A DNA stretch of 64,000 bases from Rickettsiales bacterium. GTDB lineage: Bacteria; Pseudomonadota; Alphaproteobacteria; Rickettsiales; CANDYO01. The DNA is taken from contig JAOARE010000008.1 in NCBI GenBank assembly GCA_025210695.1, positions 1 to 64,000 on the forward strand. The letters run 5' to 3'. The position numbers and the translations under genes are program-made. The notes under the pieces are model-generated. The model ran no database searches, was not told where the DNA came from, and saw only the letters and a list, made by a program, of their open reading frames with translations. Each line of letters begins with the position of its first letter. Position 1 is the first letter of the stretch. This document shows, one piece after another, positions 54,711-63,968 of this stretch.

Positions 54711-56987
54711 TTAAAATGCAGTACTAAATGTGATATCGAATTTCTTTTCTCTATCGTAAGATTCTTTGCTCATCGGCACAGAATAATGAATTCTTATTGG
54801 CCCCATAGGACTAGTAAACCCTATCCCCATACCATATGAAGAACGTAAACTACTACTATCCCAGATTTCATCTTTTTTATCAACATCTACTTTATATAAA
54901 TTACCAACATCTACAAAAGCAGCTCCAAATAATCCCATTTCCTTACCAAACCCTAAAGGAAACCTAACCTCAGATGTTCCACTATAATAACGATTTCCCC
55001 CTAGTGAATTCAAGTCATCTTTATCTCTGGGACCAACCCCTGCATAGTTAAAACCTCGAAGACTACCTCCTCCTCCTAAAAAGAACCTATCATTTATGCG
55101 CACATCTTGCCCTTCTAATCCATTAATTATACCACCTTCGGCTCCTAATATTAAGATTACATCATCATTAACAATAGGATGATAATATCTTGTTTTAGCA
55201 GTATGCCTTAAGAACTTTATATCTCCACCAACCCCGGCAAAGTCCTGACTTAAGCTTATAAAATATCCATCTGTAGGACTAGTATTAGAATCAAGTCTAT
55301 TATAAAACAGAGATTGTCCTATCGAAGAAGTATTTTTTTTCCCTACCTGATCCTTGATTAAGTCTGAAGCATCATCTGGTACATTAGAAATTTTATTGTG
55401 AGAAAAGCGATAAAAAAATTGGTGACTTAAATATTCGGTCAAATTATACCCTATTCTAAACTTTACTCCTTCTGATTGATTATCATAACTTCTGTAGTGA
55501 CTGCTATCTCTACCAACAGTACTGCTGAATATATCAAACCCTCCAGAAAGAGGCATATCAAATAGATACGGCTCTGTGAAAGACATATCAGCATTAAAAC
55601 GATTCTCAGCTTTCATAAAGGCTAAATCTAATTGCTGTCCATTACCTAATAAGTTAGGCTCACTAAAGCCTATTCTTGCTAAAGGACCATCAGTGGTAGA
55701 ATATCCCCCTGCAAAGTTCAAACTAGCCGTAGATTTTTCTTGCACCTTAAGATTCAGGTCCACTTTATCCGGTTCACTTGTGCGAGCAGTTTCTATGTTT
55801 GACTTCTCAAAAAAATCTAGATTATTAATGCGCTGCTCAGAACGAGTGATTTTGGTTGCATTATAAGGATCACCTTCTGCCAAACGAAACTCTCTACGAA
55901 TAACTTTATCAGCAGTTCTAACGTTACCTTTTATATTAATCTTATCAATATAAACTCTTTTACTTTCACCAATAAAATAGGTAATATTAACCAATCTCTT
56001 ATCCTGATCGAGCCACACTTGAGGATCGACGTCAACAAAAGCATAGCCTTGATCATTAATCCTCTTTATCAATAAATCAACAGATTTTTCTACTTTTTTT
56101 ACATCATATGTATCTTTTTCTTTAGTAGTAATCTCTGATTTTAGTTCGTTTAAATTAATATCCTTATCTTTTAGCTCTGACTTAATATCAATTTTACCAA
56201 AATCATACCTCTCTCCTTCATCCACAGTAATAGTAATATAAAAACGCTCCTTTTTCTCGGAGACATTGGTTATAATTGAAATTATTTTAAAATCAGCATA
56301 ACCTCTAGATTGATAGAATCTCGTGAGTAACTCTCTATCATATTCAAGCCTTGCCGGATTAAATAAATCACTGCTTGATAAGAAATAATACCAATGAGTT
56401 TCTTTACTAGACAATTCTGTTCTAAGTCTATAATCACTATACTCTTTATTACCAACAAATATAATTTTTTCTATTTTGGCTACCGGACCTTCTTCAATTT
56501 TATATACCAGATTTACTCTGTTATGCGGCAAAACGATAATCTGTGGAATAACTTTAGCTGAGAATCGGCCATTCTTATGATATAAATCTATAATACGATT
56601 CACATCTTCCTGAACCTTAGCTTTTGTATAAACTGCTCTAGGTTTAAGAATAATTTCAGCTTCAAGATCTTTACTTTTTAGTTTCGAATTTCCTTCAAAA
56701 ACTATTAAATTTATCTTAGGATTCTCAATTACTTTTACTATAAGGTTATTTCCCTTTACAGATATCTCAACCTTTTTAAACATATTACTTGAATAAAGCT
56801 TCTTAATAGACTTATCTAAATCTTCACTATTAAAACTAATTCCAGGATGGATGTCTAAATAGGATTTTATGGTATCACCTTCAATCCTTTCATTACCTTG
56901 AATTATAATCTTATCAACTGTTTCACCATAGGCAAAAACAGACAAGAATAAAGAAACTATAAAAATAATATTCCTACAAAACATCAT
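54711..56987 (-). CDS. bamA: Outer membrane protein assembly factor BamA
   Basis: BamA inserts beta-barrel proteins into the outer membrane. The 758-residue protein has a signal peptide (FIVSLFLSVFAYG), five POTRA domains (about 25-420; first starts DKIIIQGNERIEGDTIKSYL), and a C-terminal beta-barrel. The L6 motif is seen as GGGGSLRGFNYAGVGPRD. The final residue is phenylalanine (FDITFSTAF), the usual Bam signal. Two ATG codons overlap at the start. It is transcribed between rseP and skp, a common order in alphaproteobacteria. Confidence 0.95.
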   Translation of the reverse strand: MMFCRNIIFIVSLFLSVFAYGETVDKIIIQGNERIEGDTIKSYLDIHPGISFNSEDLDKSIKKLYSSNMFKKVEISVKGNNLIVKVIENPKINLIVFEGNSKLKSKDLEAEIILKPRAVYTKAKVQEDVNRIIDLYHKNGRFSAKVIPQIIVLPHNRVNLVYKIEEGPVAKIEKIIFVGNKEYSDYRLRTELSSKETHWYYFLSSSDLFNPARLEYDRELLTRFYQSRGYADFKIISIITNVSEKKERFYITITVDEGERYDFGKIDIKSELKDKDINLNELKSEITTKEKDTYDVKKVEKSVDLLIKRINDQGYAFVDVDPQVWLDQDKRLVNITYFIGESKRVYIDKINIKGNVRTADKVIRREFRLAEGDPYNATKITRSEQRINNLDFFEKSNIETARTSEPDKVDLNLKVQEKSTASLNFAGGYSTTDGPLARIGFSEPNLLGNGQQLDLAFMKAENRFNADMSFTEPYLFDMPLSGGFDIFSSTVGRDSSHYRSYDNQSEGVKFRIGYNLTEYLSHQFFYRFSHNKISNVPDDASDLIKDQVGKKNTSSIGQSLFYNRLDSNTSPTDGYFISLSQDFAGVGGDIKFLRHTAKTRYYHPIVNDDVILILGAEGGIINGLEGQDVRINDRFFLGGGGSLRGFNYAGVGPRDKDDLNSLGGNRYYSGTSEVRFPLGFGKEMGLFGAAFVDVGNLYKVDVDKKDEIWDSSSLRSSYGMGIGFTSPMGPIRIHYSVPMSKESYDREKKFDITFSTAF

Positions 56988-56991
56988 TATC

Positions 56992-58095
56992 CTACTTTAA
57001 CAAAGAGCTTAAATCATTCAACGACACAAATATAGTTAACATTAGTAATAGAATTATTCCTATTTGGAAACCATAATTTTGTATTTTACCTGCAATTTTT
57101 TTACCAAAACTAGCTTCTACTAGATAGATTAATAAATGACCACCATCTAAAACAGGAATTGGAAATAAATTTATTAGACCCAAATTAATAGATAATAATG
57201 CCATAAACCATAACAAAGACTTAATTCCTGCTTCCATAGATTTAGCAGAATATTGCGCAATTTTAATAGGCCCTCCTAATTCTTTGCTACTTCTTGCTCC
57301 AGTAACTATCTGTCCCATGGCTTTAAGAGTCATCACTGAAAGATTATAACACTCTAATATAGCTAGTTTTGTTGCAGCAAATATATTCTGCTCTTCTATC
57401 TTAATATCAGTTGTAATAATACCTAATTTATAACTTATTACCTCATTATCTAAAGCATCCTTCTCTATTGTTTTCTGGGGAGTAACAGTTTTATAGATTT
57501 CTTGTCCACTTACTTTAATATAAACATCTTCACTTAAATTTAGAGCCATAATGTTCTTTATATCATCGAAGCTATTTACTCTATTTCCATTAATTTCTTC
57601 TATTACATCGCCAGGATAAATTCCAGCTTTGCTAGCTGGACTATTTTCAATAACCTCTGTAATCTTGGTAGTGACATTTGGATATCCATATATAAAAAAG
57701 AAAAAAGTAAAGACTATTGCTGAAAAAAGATAATTAGCCGCAGGACCTGCAGCAACAATAGCAGATTTCTCTTTTAAAGATTTACAAGAAAAAGCCATCT
57801 TTTTTTCTGAGCTCGAGAATCCCTTAATTAAATCTCCATCTTCTTGGCTAGCTGAGTTTTTATCACCAAACATTTTGATATATCCCCCCATAGGGATTAA
57901 ACAAAACTTCCAACGTGTTCCATGTTTATCATTAAATCCAAGCAACTCTTTACCAAATCCTATCGAAAACACCTCCACCTTAACTCCAGCTCTTCTTGCC
58001 ACCCAGAAATGTCCAAATTCATGAACAAAAACAATAATCGTTAGCACTAAAACAAAAGATAAAATATTAAATAATAATGTTGATATTAATTCCAT
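56992..58095 (-). CDS. rseP: RseP-type site-2 zinc metalloprotease
   Basis: RseP cleaves membrane-spanning substrates such as anti-sigma factors and leftover signal peptides. The 367-residue product has the zinc motif HEFGH at 25-29 in its first membrane segment and a PDZ domain at about 120-200 (SPASKAGIYPGDVIEEINGN). The second catalytic motif is LFPIPVLDGGH near the third segment. One PDZ domain is visible, whereas E. coli has two. It is 4 bp from bamA, consistent with an envelope-stress and assembly operon. Confidence 0.93.
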   Translation of the reverse strand: MELISTLLFNILSFVLVLTIIVFVHEFGHFWVARRAGVKVEVFSIGFGKELLGFNDKHGTRWKFCLIPMGGYIKMFGDKNSASQEDGDLIKGFSSSEKKMAFSCKSLKEKSAIVAAGPAANYLFSAIVFTFFFFIYGYPNVTTKITEVIENSPASKAGIYPGDVIEEINGNRVNSFDDIKNIMALNLSEDVYIKVSGQEIYKTVTPQKTIEKDALDNEVISYKLGIITTDIKIEEQNIFAATKLAILECYNLSVMTLKAMGQIVTGARSSKELGGPIKIAQYSAKSMEAGIKSLLWFMALLSINLGLINLFPIPVLDGGHLLIYLVEASFGKKIAGKIQNYGFQIGIILLLMLTIFVSLNDLSSLLK

Positions 58096-58206
58096 GATAA
58101 TTCCTATTTTTTACAACCAATCTCTTTAACAAATAAATTCATTTCAAACTTTTAAGAAAAGTTATTGAACAATTATAAAATTCTGATAATATACATTTTC
58201 TCTTAA

Positions 58207-58281
58207 TGGGGCGTAGCCAAGCGGTAAGGCAACGGGTTTTGATCCCGTCATGCGGAGGTTCGATCCCTCCCGCCCCAGCCA
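58207..58281 (+). tRNA. tRNA-Gln (anticodon UUG)
   Basis: Acceptor TGGGGCG pairs with CGCCCCA, then G and encoded CCA (58279-58281). The D arm has TAGCCAAGCGGTAAGGC. The anticodon stem ACGGG/CCCGT encloses loop TTTTGAT with anticodon TTG. The T arm has the GGTTCGATCC loop. It is divergent from rseP and lies just before the convergent cyclase gene. Confidence 0.96.
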
Positions 58282-58285
58282 GAGT

Positions 58286-59026
58286 TCAAGCCTTCACCAC
58301 TTTATTTCCACCTTGTTTCTTTGCCATATATAAAGCTTTATCTGCTTTATTTATTAAATCTTCTAATGAATCATCAGGCGCAATACTTGCTACTCCAACA
58401 CTCACCTTGCATTCTTTTTCTATAGATTTACAAATTCTATCTCCCACTATAAGAGAGCCTTCAATAGAGCTATCGTGCAGCATAATGATAAACTCATCGC
58501 CACCAAAACGGGCTAGCACATCATTATTTCGAATAGAATGTTTAAATATTTCCGCCACTTTCTTTAAATATTCATCCCCTTTTAAATGGCCTTGCGAATC
58601 ATTAATCTTTTTAAAGTTATCTATATCAATCATTGCAATAGAAAAGTGAGCTCTAGATTTTATAGCCTCCTGACAACAAGTATAAAAATAATCCTTGTTA
58701 TATAATCCAGTCAATGTATCAATATTTATATCACTTGAATTTTTGTTATTAAATTTATTAATAGCAACTTGAATTCTAATTTCTAATTCTCCTTTATTAA
58801 AAGGATATATAAGATAATCATCAACTCTTGATTTTAAAATCAGCTCTGCATCTTTTATAAAAGCTATAACTGGAACATTTCTATTTTGAGAATTTAGTAT
58901 CTCTAAATCACTTTCTTGAAAAAGATCTAATAAAATAATTTCCTCACCTTCTTTTACTAGGCTATATTTAGATGAGAGATCAATTTCTAACTTGCTTAAA
59001 AGTTTAATCCTAGTCATAAGATCCAA
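58286..59026 (-). CDS. Diguanylate cyclase with receiver-like domain (PleD-like)
   Basis: The 246-residue protein makes cyclic di-GMP from two GTP. It has an N-terminal receiver-like domain (about 1-90, lacking a clear phospho-acceptor aspartate; motif DDYLIYPFNKGELEIRIQ matches receivers). A GGDEF domain follows (DTLTGLYNKDYF at 103, DIDNFKKINDSQGHLKGDE, RFGGDEF with GGDEF at 175-179). An RxxD inhibitory site (RNND, 166-169) sits five residues before GGDEF. Start is TTG at 59026, or ATG at 59017, both overlapping the murB stop. PleD-like cyclases are the usual single c-di-GMP source in Rickettsiales. Confidence 0.9.
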   Translation of the reverse strand: MDLMTRIKLLSKLEIDLSSKYSLVKEGEEIILLDLFQESDLEILNSQNRNVPVIAFIKDAELILKSRVDDYLIYPFNKGELEIRIQVAINKFNNKNSSDINIDTLTGLYNKDYFYTCCQEAIKSRAHFSIAMIDIDNFKKINDSQGHLKGDEYLKKVAEIFKHSIRNNDVLARFGGDEFIIMLHDSSIEGSLIVGDRICKSIEKECKVSVGVASIAPDDSLEDLINKADKALYMAKKQGGNKVVKA

Positions 59027-59903
59027 CTATCTTTATTTCCCATTCTAGCATCACTCCAGAATTTTCAAACACCCGTTTTCTAACAGTTTCTCCTAATTCT
59101 TCAATTTCTTTAGCCGTTGCATTACCAACATTAATAAAGAAATTACAATGCTTCTGGGAGACCATAGCATCTCCTATGCGAAGCCCCCTACATCCGGCCT
59201 GATCTATTAATTGCCAAGCCTTATGTCCTGAAGGGTTTTTAAAGCTACTACCACTAGTTTTAGTTCTAATAGGTTGGGACTCTTCTCTTTGTTGCTGAAT
59301 GTTTTGAATTTTTCCTTTTATTGTAGCGTGATTTCCAGGGTTGACTTTTAACAAGGCTCTAATAAAAATTAAATTATTCTCCAAAGAACTTGATCTATAT
59401 TTAAATCCACATTCTTCTTTAGTTAGAGTAATTAAATTACCCTTAGAATCTAATGCTTCTAATTTTATTAAATGATCAGCAATTTCTTGACCATAAGCTC
59501 CAGCATTCATAGCTAAAGCTCCGCCTATTACACCAGGGACCCCACTTAAAAACTCTAAACCCTCAAGATTGTTTTCCAAACAATATTGACTTACATTAAC
59601 ATCTAATGCTCCAGCACCAACAACAAGCTCATTACCTTCATGAGTTATATTTGTGAATTCTTTACCTAAACGAATTACGACTCCTCTAATACCTCCATCT
59701 CTTACTAAAAGATTGGATCCCACTCCCAAAACCATATAGGGTATATTAGGAGATTTTTCTTGTAAGAAATAAATTAAATCTTCAATATCTGCCGGCTTAA
59801 ATAGAATATCAGCAGGTCCCCCAACTCTAAACCACGTAACATTTGATAGCTCAAATGCTTTACGATAACTTCCTCTAACTTTTGGCATGCCATCTATCAT
59901 CAA
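59010..59903 (-). CDS. murB: UDP-N-acetylenolpyruvoylglucosamine reductase
   Basis: MurB makes UDP-N-acetylmuramic acid with NADPH and FAD. The 297-residue product is of the shorter type. FAD-binding parts are MVLGVGSNLLVRDGGIRGVV and EFLSGVPGVIGGALAMNAGA-YGQEI. The catalytic serine lies in TSGSSFKNPSG, followed by RGLRIGDAMVSQKHCNFFIN and the glutamate in MLEWEIKIVG. It is in a minus-strand run with xthA upstream and the cyclase gene downstream, overlapping it. Confidence 0.95.
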   Translation of the reverse strand: MMIDGMPKVRGSYRKAFELSNVTWFRVGGPADILFKPADIEDLIYFLQEKSPNIPYMVLGVGSNLLVRDGGIRGVVIRLGKEFTNITHEGNELVVGAGALDVNVSQYCLENNLEGLEFLSGVPGVIGGALAMNAGAYGQEIADHLIKLEALDSKGNLITLTKEECGFKYRSSSLENNLIFIRALLKVNPGNHATIKGKIQNIQQQREESQPIRTKTSGSSFKNPSGHKAWQLIDQAGCRGLRIGDAMVSQKHCNFFINVGNATAKEIEELGETVRKRVFENSGVMLEWEIKIVGSYD

Positions 59904-59909
59904 AAAACC

Positions 59910-60707
59910 TTAATCTAAATCTTTTAACTCTAGTATAACAGGTACATGATCAGATGGAAGCTCCATACCACGCGCTTCCCTTAAAATATATCCCGATTTG
60001 ATATACTTTTCCAATGGCTTTGTAACCCAAATATGGTCTAATCTACGACCTCTATCAGATTTTGCCCAATCACGATTACGATAACTCCACCAACTATATA
60101 ATTTTTCAGAATCTGGAGTGAACCTACGAATAGCATCATGCCAATTTAATGATTGATACAAATTCTCCATTTTTTCTAATTCAATAGGAGTATGGCTAAC
60201 TTCCTTGAGAAGTTGTTTATGAGACCATACGTCATTCTCACGTGGAGCAATATTTAAATCTCCAAGTATAATCAACTTATCTGCTGGATCTCTGTTTTCT
60301 TTAAACCACTTTGTAGTTTCATCCATAAATTTTAATTTATGAGCAAATTTTGGATTGCTATTAGGATCTGGAATATCCCCTCCCGCCGGTATATAAAAAT
60401 TATGAATTTCTATTCCATTATATGGTCTCACAGCGATGTGCCGATGCTCTTTCTTTTCAATAACATTTAATGAAAAACTAGTTTGTAGTGGTTTTTTTGA
60501 CAAGGTAGCCACTCCGTTATAGCCTTTACCCCCATATAATTCTATATGCTTAAAACCAAGGTCCTTAATATATTTAAAGGGAAATTCATTATTTGTTACC
60601 TTTGTTTCCTGCAAACATAAAATATCTGGCTTTTCTTGAATAACAAACTTCTCTATGTTATTCAAACGCATGCGAACAGAATTTACATTCCAAGTGGCTA
60701 TTCTCAT
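59910..60707 (-). CDS. xthA: Exodeoxyribonuclease III
   Basis: An AP endonuclease and 3' exonuclease of base excision repair. The 265-residue product is full length. It has ATWNVNSVRMRL at the start, ILCLQETKV (catalytic glutamate), IHNFYIPAGGD, ILGDLNIAPRENDVW, WWSYRNRDWAKSDRGRRLDH-IW, and LPSDHVPV (catalytic histidine). The start overlaps the stop of the M16 peptidase gene at ATGA, so the two are coupled. murB follows 7 bp later. Confidence 0.95.
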   Translation of the reverse strand: MRIATWNVNSVRMRLNNIEKFVIQEKPDILCLQETKVTNNEFPFKYIKDLGFKHIELYGGKGYNGVATLSKKPLQTSFSLNVIEKKEHRHIAVRPYNGIEIHNFYIPAGGDIPDPNSNPKFAHKLKFMDETTKWFKENRDPADKLIILGDLNIAPRENDVWSHKQLLKEVSHTPIELEKMENLYQSLNWHDAIRRFTPDSEKLYSWWSYRNRDWAKSDRGRRLDHIWVTKPLEKYIKSGYILREARGMELPSDHVPVILELKDLD

Positions 60708-61999
60708 ATAGTTACTAATTTTTGTATAGATTGATAATCAGGGAAATTCTTTATATCTCCCAAAACTGAAATTGTACTTAACTTTTTACTGCTAAAAATT
60801 CTTTTCGCCATATCATGAAGATCTTCTGTAGTAATTGAAGTATAACCTTGCCAAATTTCCTCCCTGGGAATATACCGTCCATGACAAGAATAATTACCCG
60901 CCATTATACTAACCCAATTATCTACTGTTTCTCTGCTCATATATAGTGAAGATTTCACCTGAGACAAGCATCTATCAATTTCTTCTTGGGTAATGGTATG
61001 AGTAAGCTTAATTATCTCCTCAGATAACAAACTTAAGGCTTCCTCTATTTTATCACTAGATGTACTAAGTGATGCTCCAAAAACTCCAGAATCTGAGAAA
61101 TAATGACAAAAACTACCAACCGAATAAACCAAACCTCTTTTTTCTCTAATTTCTTGAAAAAGCCTTGAAGAAATACTACCGCCCCAAATATTAGCTAACA
61201 TCTCTAGTTTATAATATTCATCTGAATGTATGCTTAAACCTTCATATCCAACCACTAAATGAAACTGCGATAACTTAGTGTCATGTTTAAAATTATATCC
61301 ACCTGTGTATTTAGCGCCCTCTACTTCTATTAAATTACAGCCTGGAAATGGAGTAAATTTTTCTAAAACTAAATTCAACAATTCTTGGTGAGTTAAATTT
61401 CCTGATGCTGCAATAATAATCTTGGGAGCAATATAATGACTTCTAGTAAAATCAATAATTTGTTGTTTGGTAAAATTAAGGATGTTCTCTTTAGACCCTA
61501 AAATACTTCTTCCAACCGCTTGACCTGCAAAAGATGTTTCAGAAAAACTCTCAAAAACCACTTCCTCTGGCGTATCTTCAACTTGAGCTAATTCTTGCAA
61601 TACAACATTTCTCTCTTTTTCTATCTCTTCTTCATTATATACAGAGTTAAACATAATATCAGAAAGAACGTCTATGGTAAGAGGTAAAAATTCTTTAAGA
61701 ACCTTTGCTGAATACACTGTATTCTCTTTAGATGTATAGGCATTTAAATAACCTCCTATAGCATCAAATTCTTCAGCTATTTCCTTTGCGCTTCTTTTTG
61801 AAGTACCCTTAAAATTCATATGTTCTATAAAATGAGCAATACCATTTAGATTAATTGACTCATTTCTACTACCAACCTTGACCCATATTTCTATAGCCAC
61901 AGAAGACACATTATTATTTTCTAAACTTAAAACTGTCAGCCCATCAGGCAAAATAGTTTTTTCATGTTGTTGATCTAAAGATTTTTTGCTATAAGTCAA
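60704..61999 (-). CDS. M16 zinc peptidase, mitochondrial processing peptidase-like
   Basis: The 431-residue protein has two M16-type lobes. The inverted zinc motif HFIEH (residues 56-60) is intact, with NFKGTSKRSAKEI and the third-ligand region YNEEEIEKERNVVLQELAQV (glutamate near 133) downstream. It is close in length to beta-MPP and to Rickettsiales processing-peptidase homologues. There is no signal peptide, so it is cytoplasmic. The start is TTG at 61999, with AGGA about 12 bp upstream; no good ATG exists nearby. It may degrade peptides; the true substrate is unknown. Confidence 0.9.
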   Translation of the reverse strand: MTYSKKSLDQQHEKTILPDGLTVLSLENNNVSSVAIEIWVKVGSRNESINLNGIAHFIEHMNFKGTSKRSAKEIAEEFDAIGGYLNAYTSKENTVYSAKVLKEFLPLTIDVLSDIMFNSVYNEEEIEKERNVVLQELAQVEDTPEEVVFESFSETSFAGQAVGRSILGSKENILNFTKQQIIDFTRSHYIAPKIIIAASGNLTHQELLNLVLEKFTPFPGCNLIEVEGAKYTGGYNFKHDTKLSQFHLVVGYEGLSIHSDEYYKLEMLANIWGGSISSRLFQEIREKRGLVYSVGSFCHYFSDSGVFGASLSTSSDKIEEALSLLSEEIIKLTHTITQEEIDRCLSQVKSSLYMSRETVDNWVSIMAGNYSCHGRYIPREEIWQGYTSITTEDLHDMAKRIFSSKKLSTISVLGDIKNFPDYQSIQKLVTI

Positions 62000-62037
62000 A
62001 GTTTAATAATCCTAAGTTTTATGAGTAGCCATATAAT

Positions 62038-62955
62038 ATGCACACAATCGACAATCCTTTTCAACAAAATTCTGTTACTTACTGTCTAGAACTGCAAATT
62101 AAATTTGCTTATTTACAGTTTTTTCTACAATTTTTTGAAACATTAAGCGAAACTATTGTATATTTCGAAGATGATTACACTAAGAATATTGATAGCAAAC
62201 CTGAAGATATATGGAGAATTCAAGTCTATTTAGATAAAAAACCTAATCTTAAAGTTATAGAAGCTAAAACCACAAAAATTGCTTTAGAACATAAAATACC
62301 TCCCCCCTGTCTAGAAGTTAAAAAAATTAATGATAAAGACTGGGTGAGTGAAGTACAAAAAACTTTTATACCTATTCAGTCTGGTTTATTCTTTATTCAT
62401 CATTCAAATTATGATGAAGAAATACCAGAAGGACAAATTGCTATAGAAATTAATGCAGGTAGAGCATTCGGCACTGGAGAGCATGAAACCACGAGCAATT
62501 GCTTAAAAGCCTTATCTAATTTAAAAGAAAATAAATATATCAACTGTTTAGATATGGGATGCGGATCTGGAATATTAGCAATTGCAATGGCAAAATTATG
62601 GCCCTACCAAATTACAGCTGTGGACGTAGATGAACAAGCCATTAATGTAGCTCTAGAGAATTTTCATTTAAATGGCACTGGATTTATTACTGCAGAACAA
62701 AGCGATGGATATAAATCAAAATTCGTTAGCAGAAATGCCCCATATCAATTAATCACAGCAAATATACTTGCTAACCCTTTAATAGAAATGGCACATGATG
62801 CTTATGTTCACCTTCAAGAGGGAGGAATTCTAATCCTAGCAGGATTTCTAAATGACCAAATAAAAAACGTTCTAAAAGCCCATAAAAAACAAGGATTTAA
62901 CTTAGTACAAACAATTTCTGATAAAAATTGGCCTATATTAATACTAAAGAAATGA
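62038..62955 (+). CDS. prmA: Ribosomal protein L11 methyltransferase
   Basis: PrmA trimethylates ribosomal protein L11 using SAM. The 305-residue product has an N-terminal substrate-recognition domain, then the linker GRAFGTGEHETTSNCLKAL (GTGxHxTT signature), and a Rossmann methyltransferase domain (CLDMGCGSGILAIAMAKLWP with motif I near 180, ITAVDVDEQAINVALENF and ITANILANPLIEMA). It has its own divergent start from the M16 gene, with a 38-bp gap. Confidence 0.94.
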   Translation: MHTIDNPFQQNSVTYCLELQIKFAYLQFFLQFFETLSETIVYFEDDYTKNIDSKPEDIWRIQVYLDKKPNLKVIEAKTTKIALEHKIPPPCLEVKKINDKDWVSEVQKTFIPIQSGLFFIHHSNYDEEIPEGQIAIEINAGRAFGTGEHETTSNCLKALSNLKENKYINCLDMGCGSGILAIAMAKLWPYQITAVDVDEQAINVALENFHLNGTGFITAEQSDGYKSKFVSRNAPYQLITANILANPLIEMAHDAYVHLQEGGILILAGFLNDQIKNVLKAHKKQGFNLVQTISDKNWPILILKK

Positions 62956-63036
62956 GGAGAGTATTAATTAAATATTAATCTCTTGATAATACACTGACAT
63001 AAATATTTTATAAAACAATTATGGTCTTGAATTATT

Positions 63037-63939
63037 ATGGGTCTTACAAACAGAACTGTAGAAATAACAGCATGGGGCGTTTCCATGGCTACATATTCTA
63101 AGAATTATGCAGACCATCAAGATAAAATTATAGAATTAATTTCTCCAGACAATATTATGTCAATAAAACCTTTTTTTAAAGGTGATAAAGATAAATACCC
63201 TGCTGGGTTAATTATAGAAACAAAAGACTATGTTATGGTAAGTTATAGAGGAACTAAACTTTCTGAACCTAAAGAAGTTTTTCATGACTTGCAAATACAT
63301 CAATCAAATATGAAACTTGCAGGAAAAGATTATCTAATGCATGCAGGATTCATAAAAGAATACAAAGCCTCTAAAGACAACCTCATAAAAACCTTTGCTC
63401 AAGTAGATTCTAGTAAACCAATAATATTTTCTGGACATAGTCTCGGTGGAGCTATGGCTAATATTGCTGCACTAGATTTTACCGCTAATAAGCCAATAGA
63501 AAATACTAAAGTAGATAATGTTGTAACTTTTGGAGCTCCCAGAGTATTTTCTCCTGCCACTGCAAAACTTTATAACAAATTAGAATTAGGAAAAAAAACC
63601 TTAAGAGTTGTACAGAGGGGAGACCCTATCCCTGAAATGGTTCCTTATCTAGCTTATAAGCATACCGGAAAAAAAATAGTCTTATTAGATTACAAAGCCC
63701 AACTTCACTCAAGTAATGCTTATCGAAATATTACAAGCAAATTAAAACAGCATACCATAGAAAATGCTAAAGAATATGATGGGTTTAGTCGTTATCTAAT
63801 AAGAATTTTAACAAAAGCAAGAGACAGATTATTATCATCCACCGGAATGATTTCCCGTAAGGAATATCAAATGCGTGATAGAGTTATGAGGGAAAGAGAG
63901 TTCAAAGAATTTATGGGGATAAATTCTAAAGGAATCTAA
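63037..63939 (+). CDS. Class 3 lipase-like alpha/beta hydrolase
   Basis: The 300-residue protein shows the lipase class 3 pattern: VMVSYRGTKLSEPKEVFHDL near residue 67, the nucleophile elbow IFSGHSLGGAMANIAAL (serine near 135), VVTFGAPRVFSP, and the catalytic aspartate region RVVQRGDPIPEMVP. A later histidine (YKHTGKK) could complete the triad. No signal peptide is present. The C-terminal 60 residues are basic and unrelated to the family. It may act on host lipids if secreted; otherwise it is a cytoplasmic esterase. Confidence 0.8.
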   Translation: MGLTNRTVEITAWGVSMATYSKNYADHQDKIIELISPDNIMSIKPFFKGDKDKYPAGLIIETKDYVMVSYRGTKLSEPKEVFHDLQIHQSNMKLAGKDYLMHAGFIKEYKASKDNLIKTFAQVDSSKPIIFSGHSLGGAMANIAALDFTANKPIENTKVDNVVTFGAPRVFSPATAKLYNKLELGKKTLRVVQRGDPIPEMVPYLAYKHTGKKIVLLDYKAQLHSSNAYRNITSKLKQHTIENAKEYDGFSRYLIRILTKARDRLLSSTGMISRKEYQMRDRVMREREFKEFMGINSKGI

Positions 63940-63968
63940 CCCCATTATCTTTAGAAGAAGAAAGTAAA

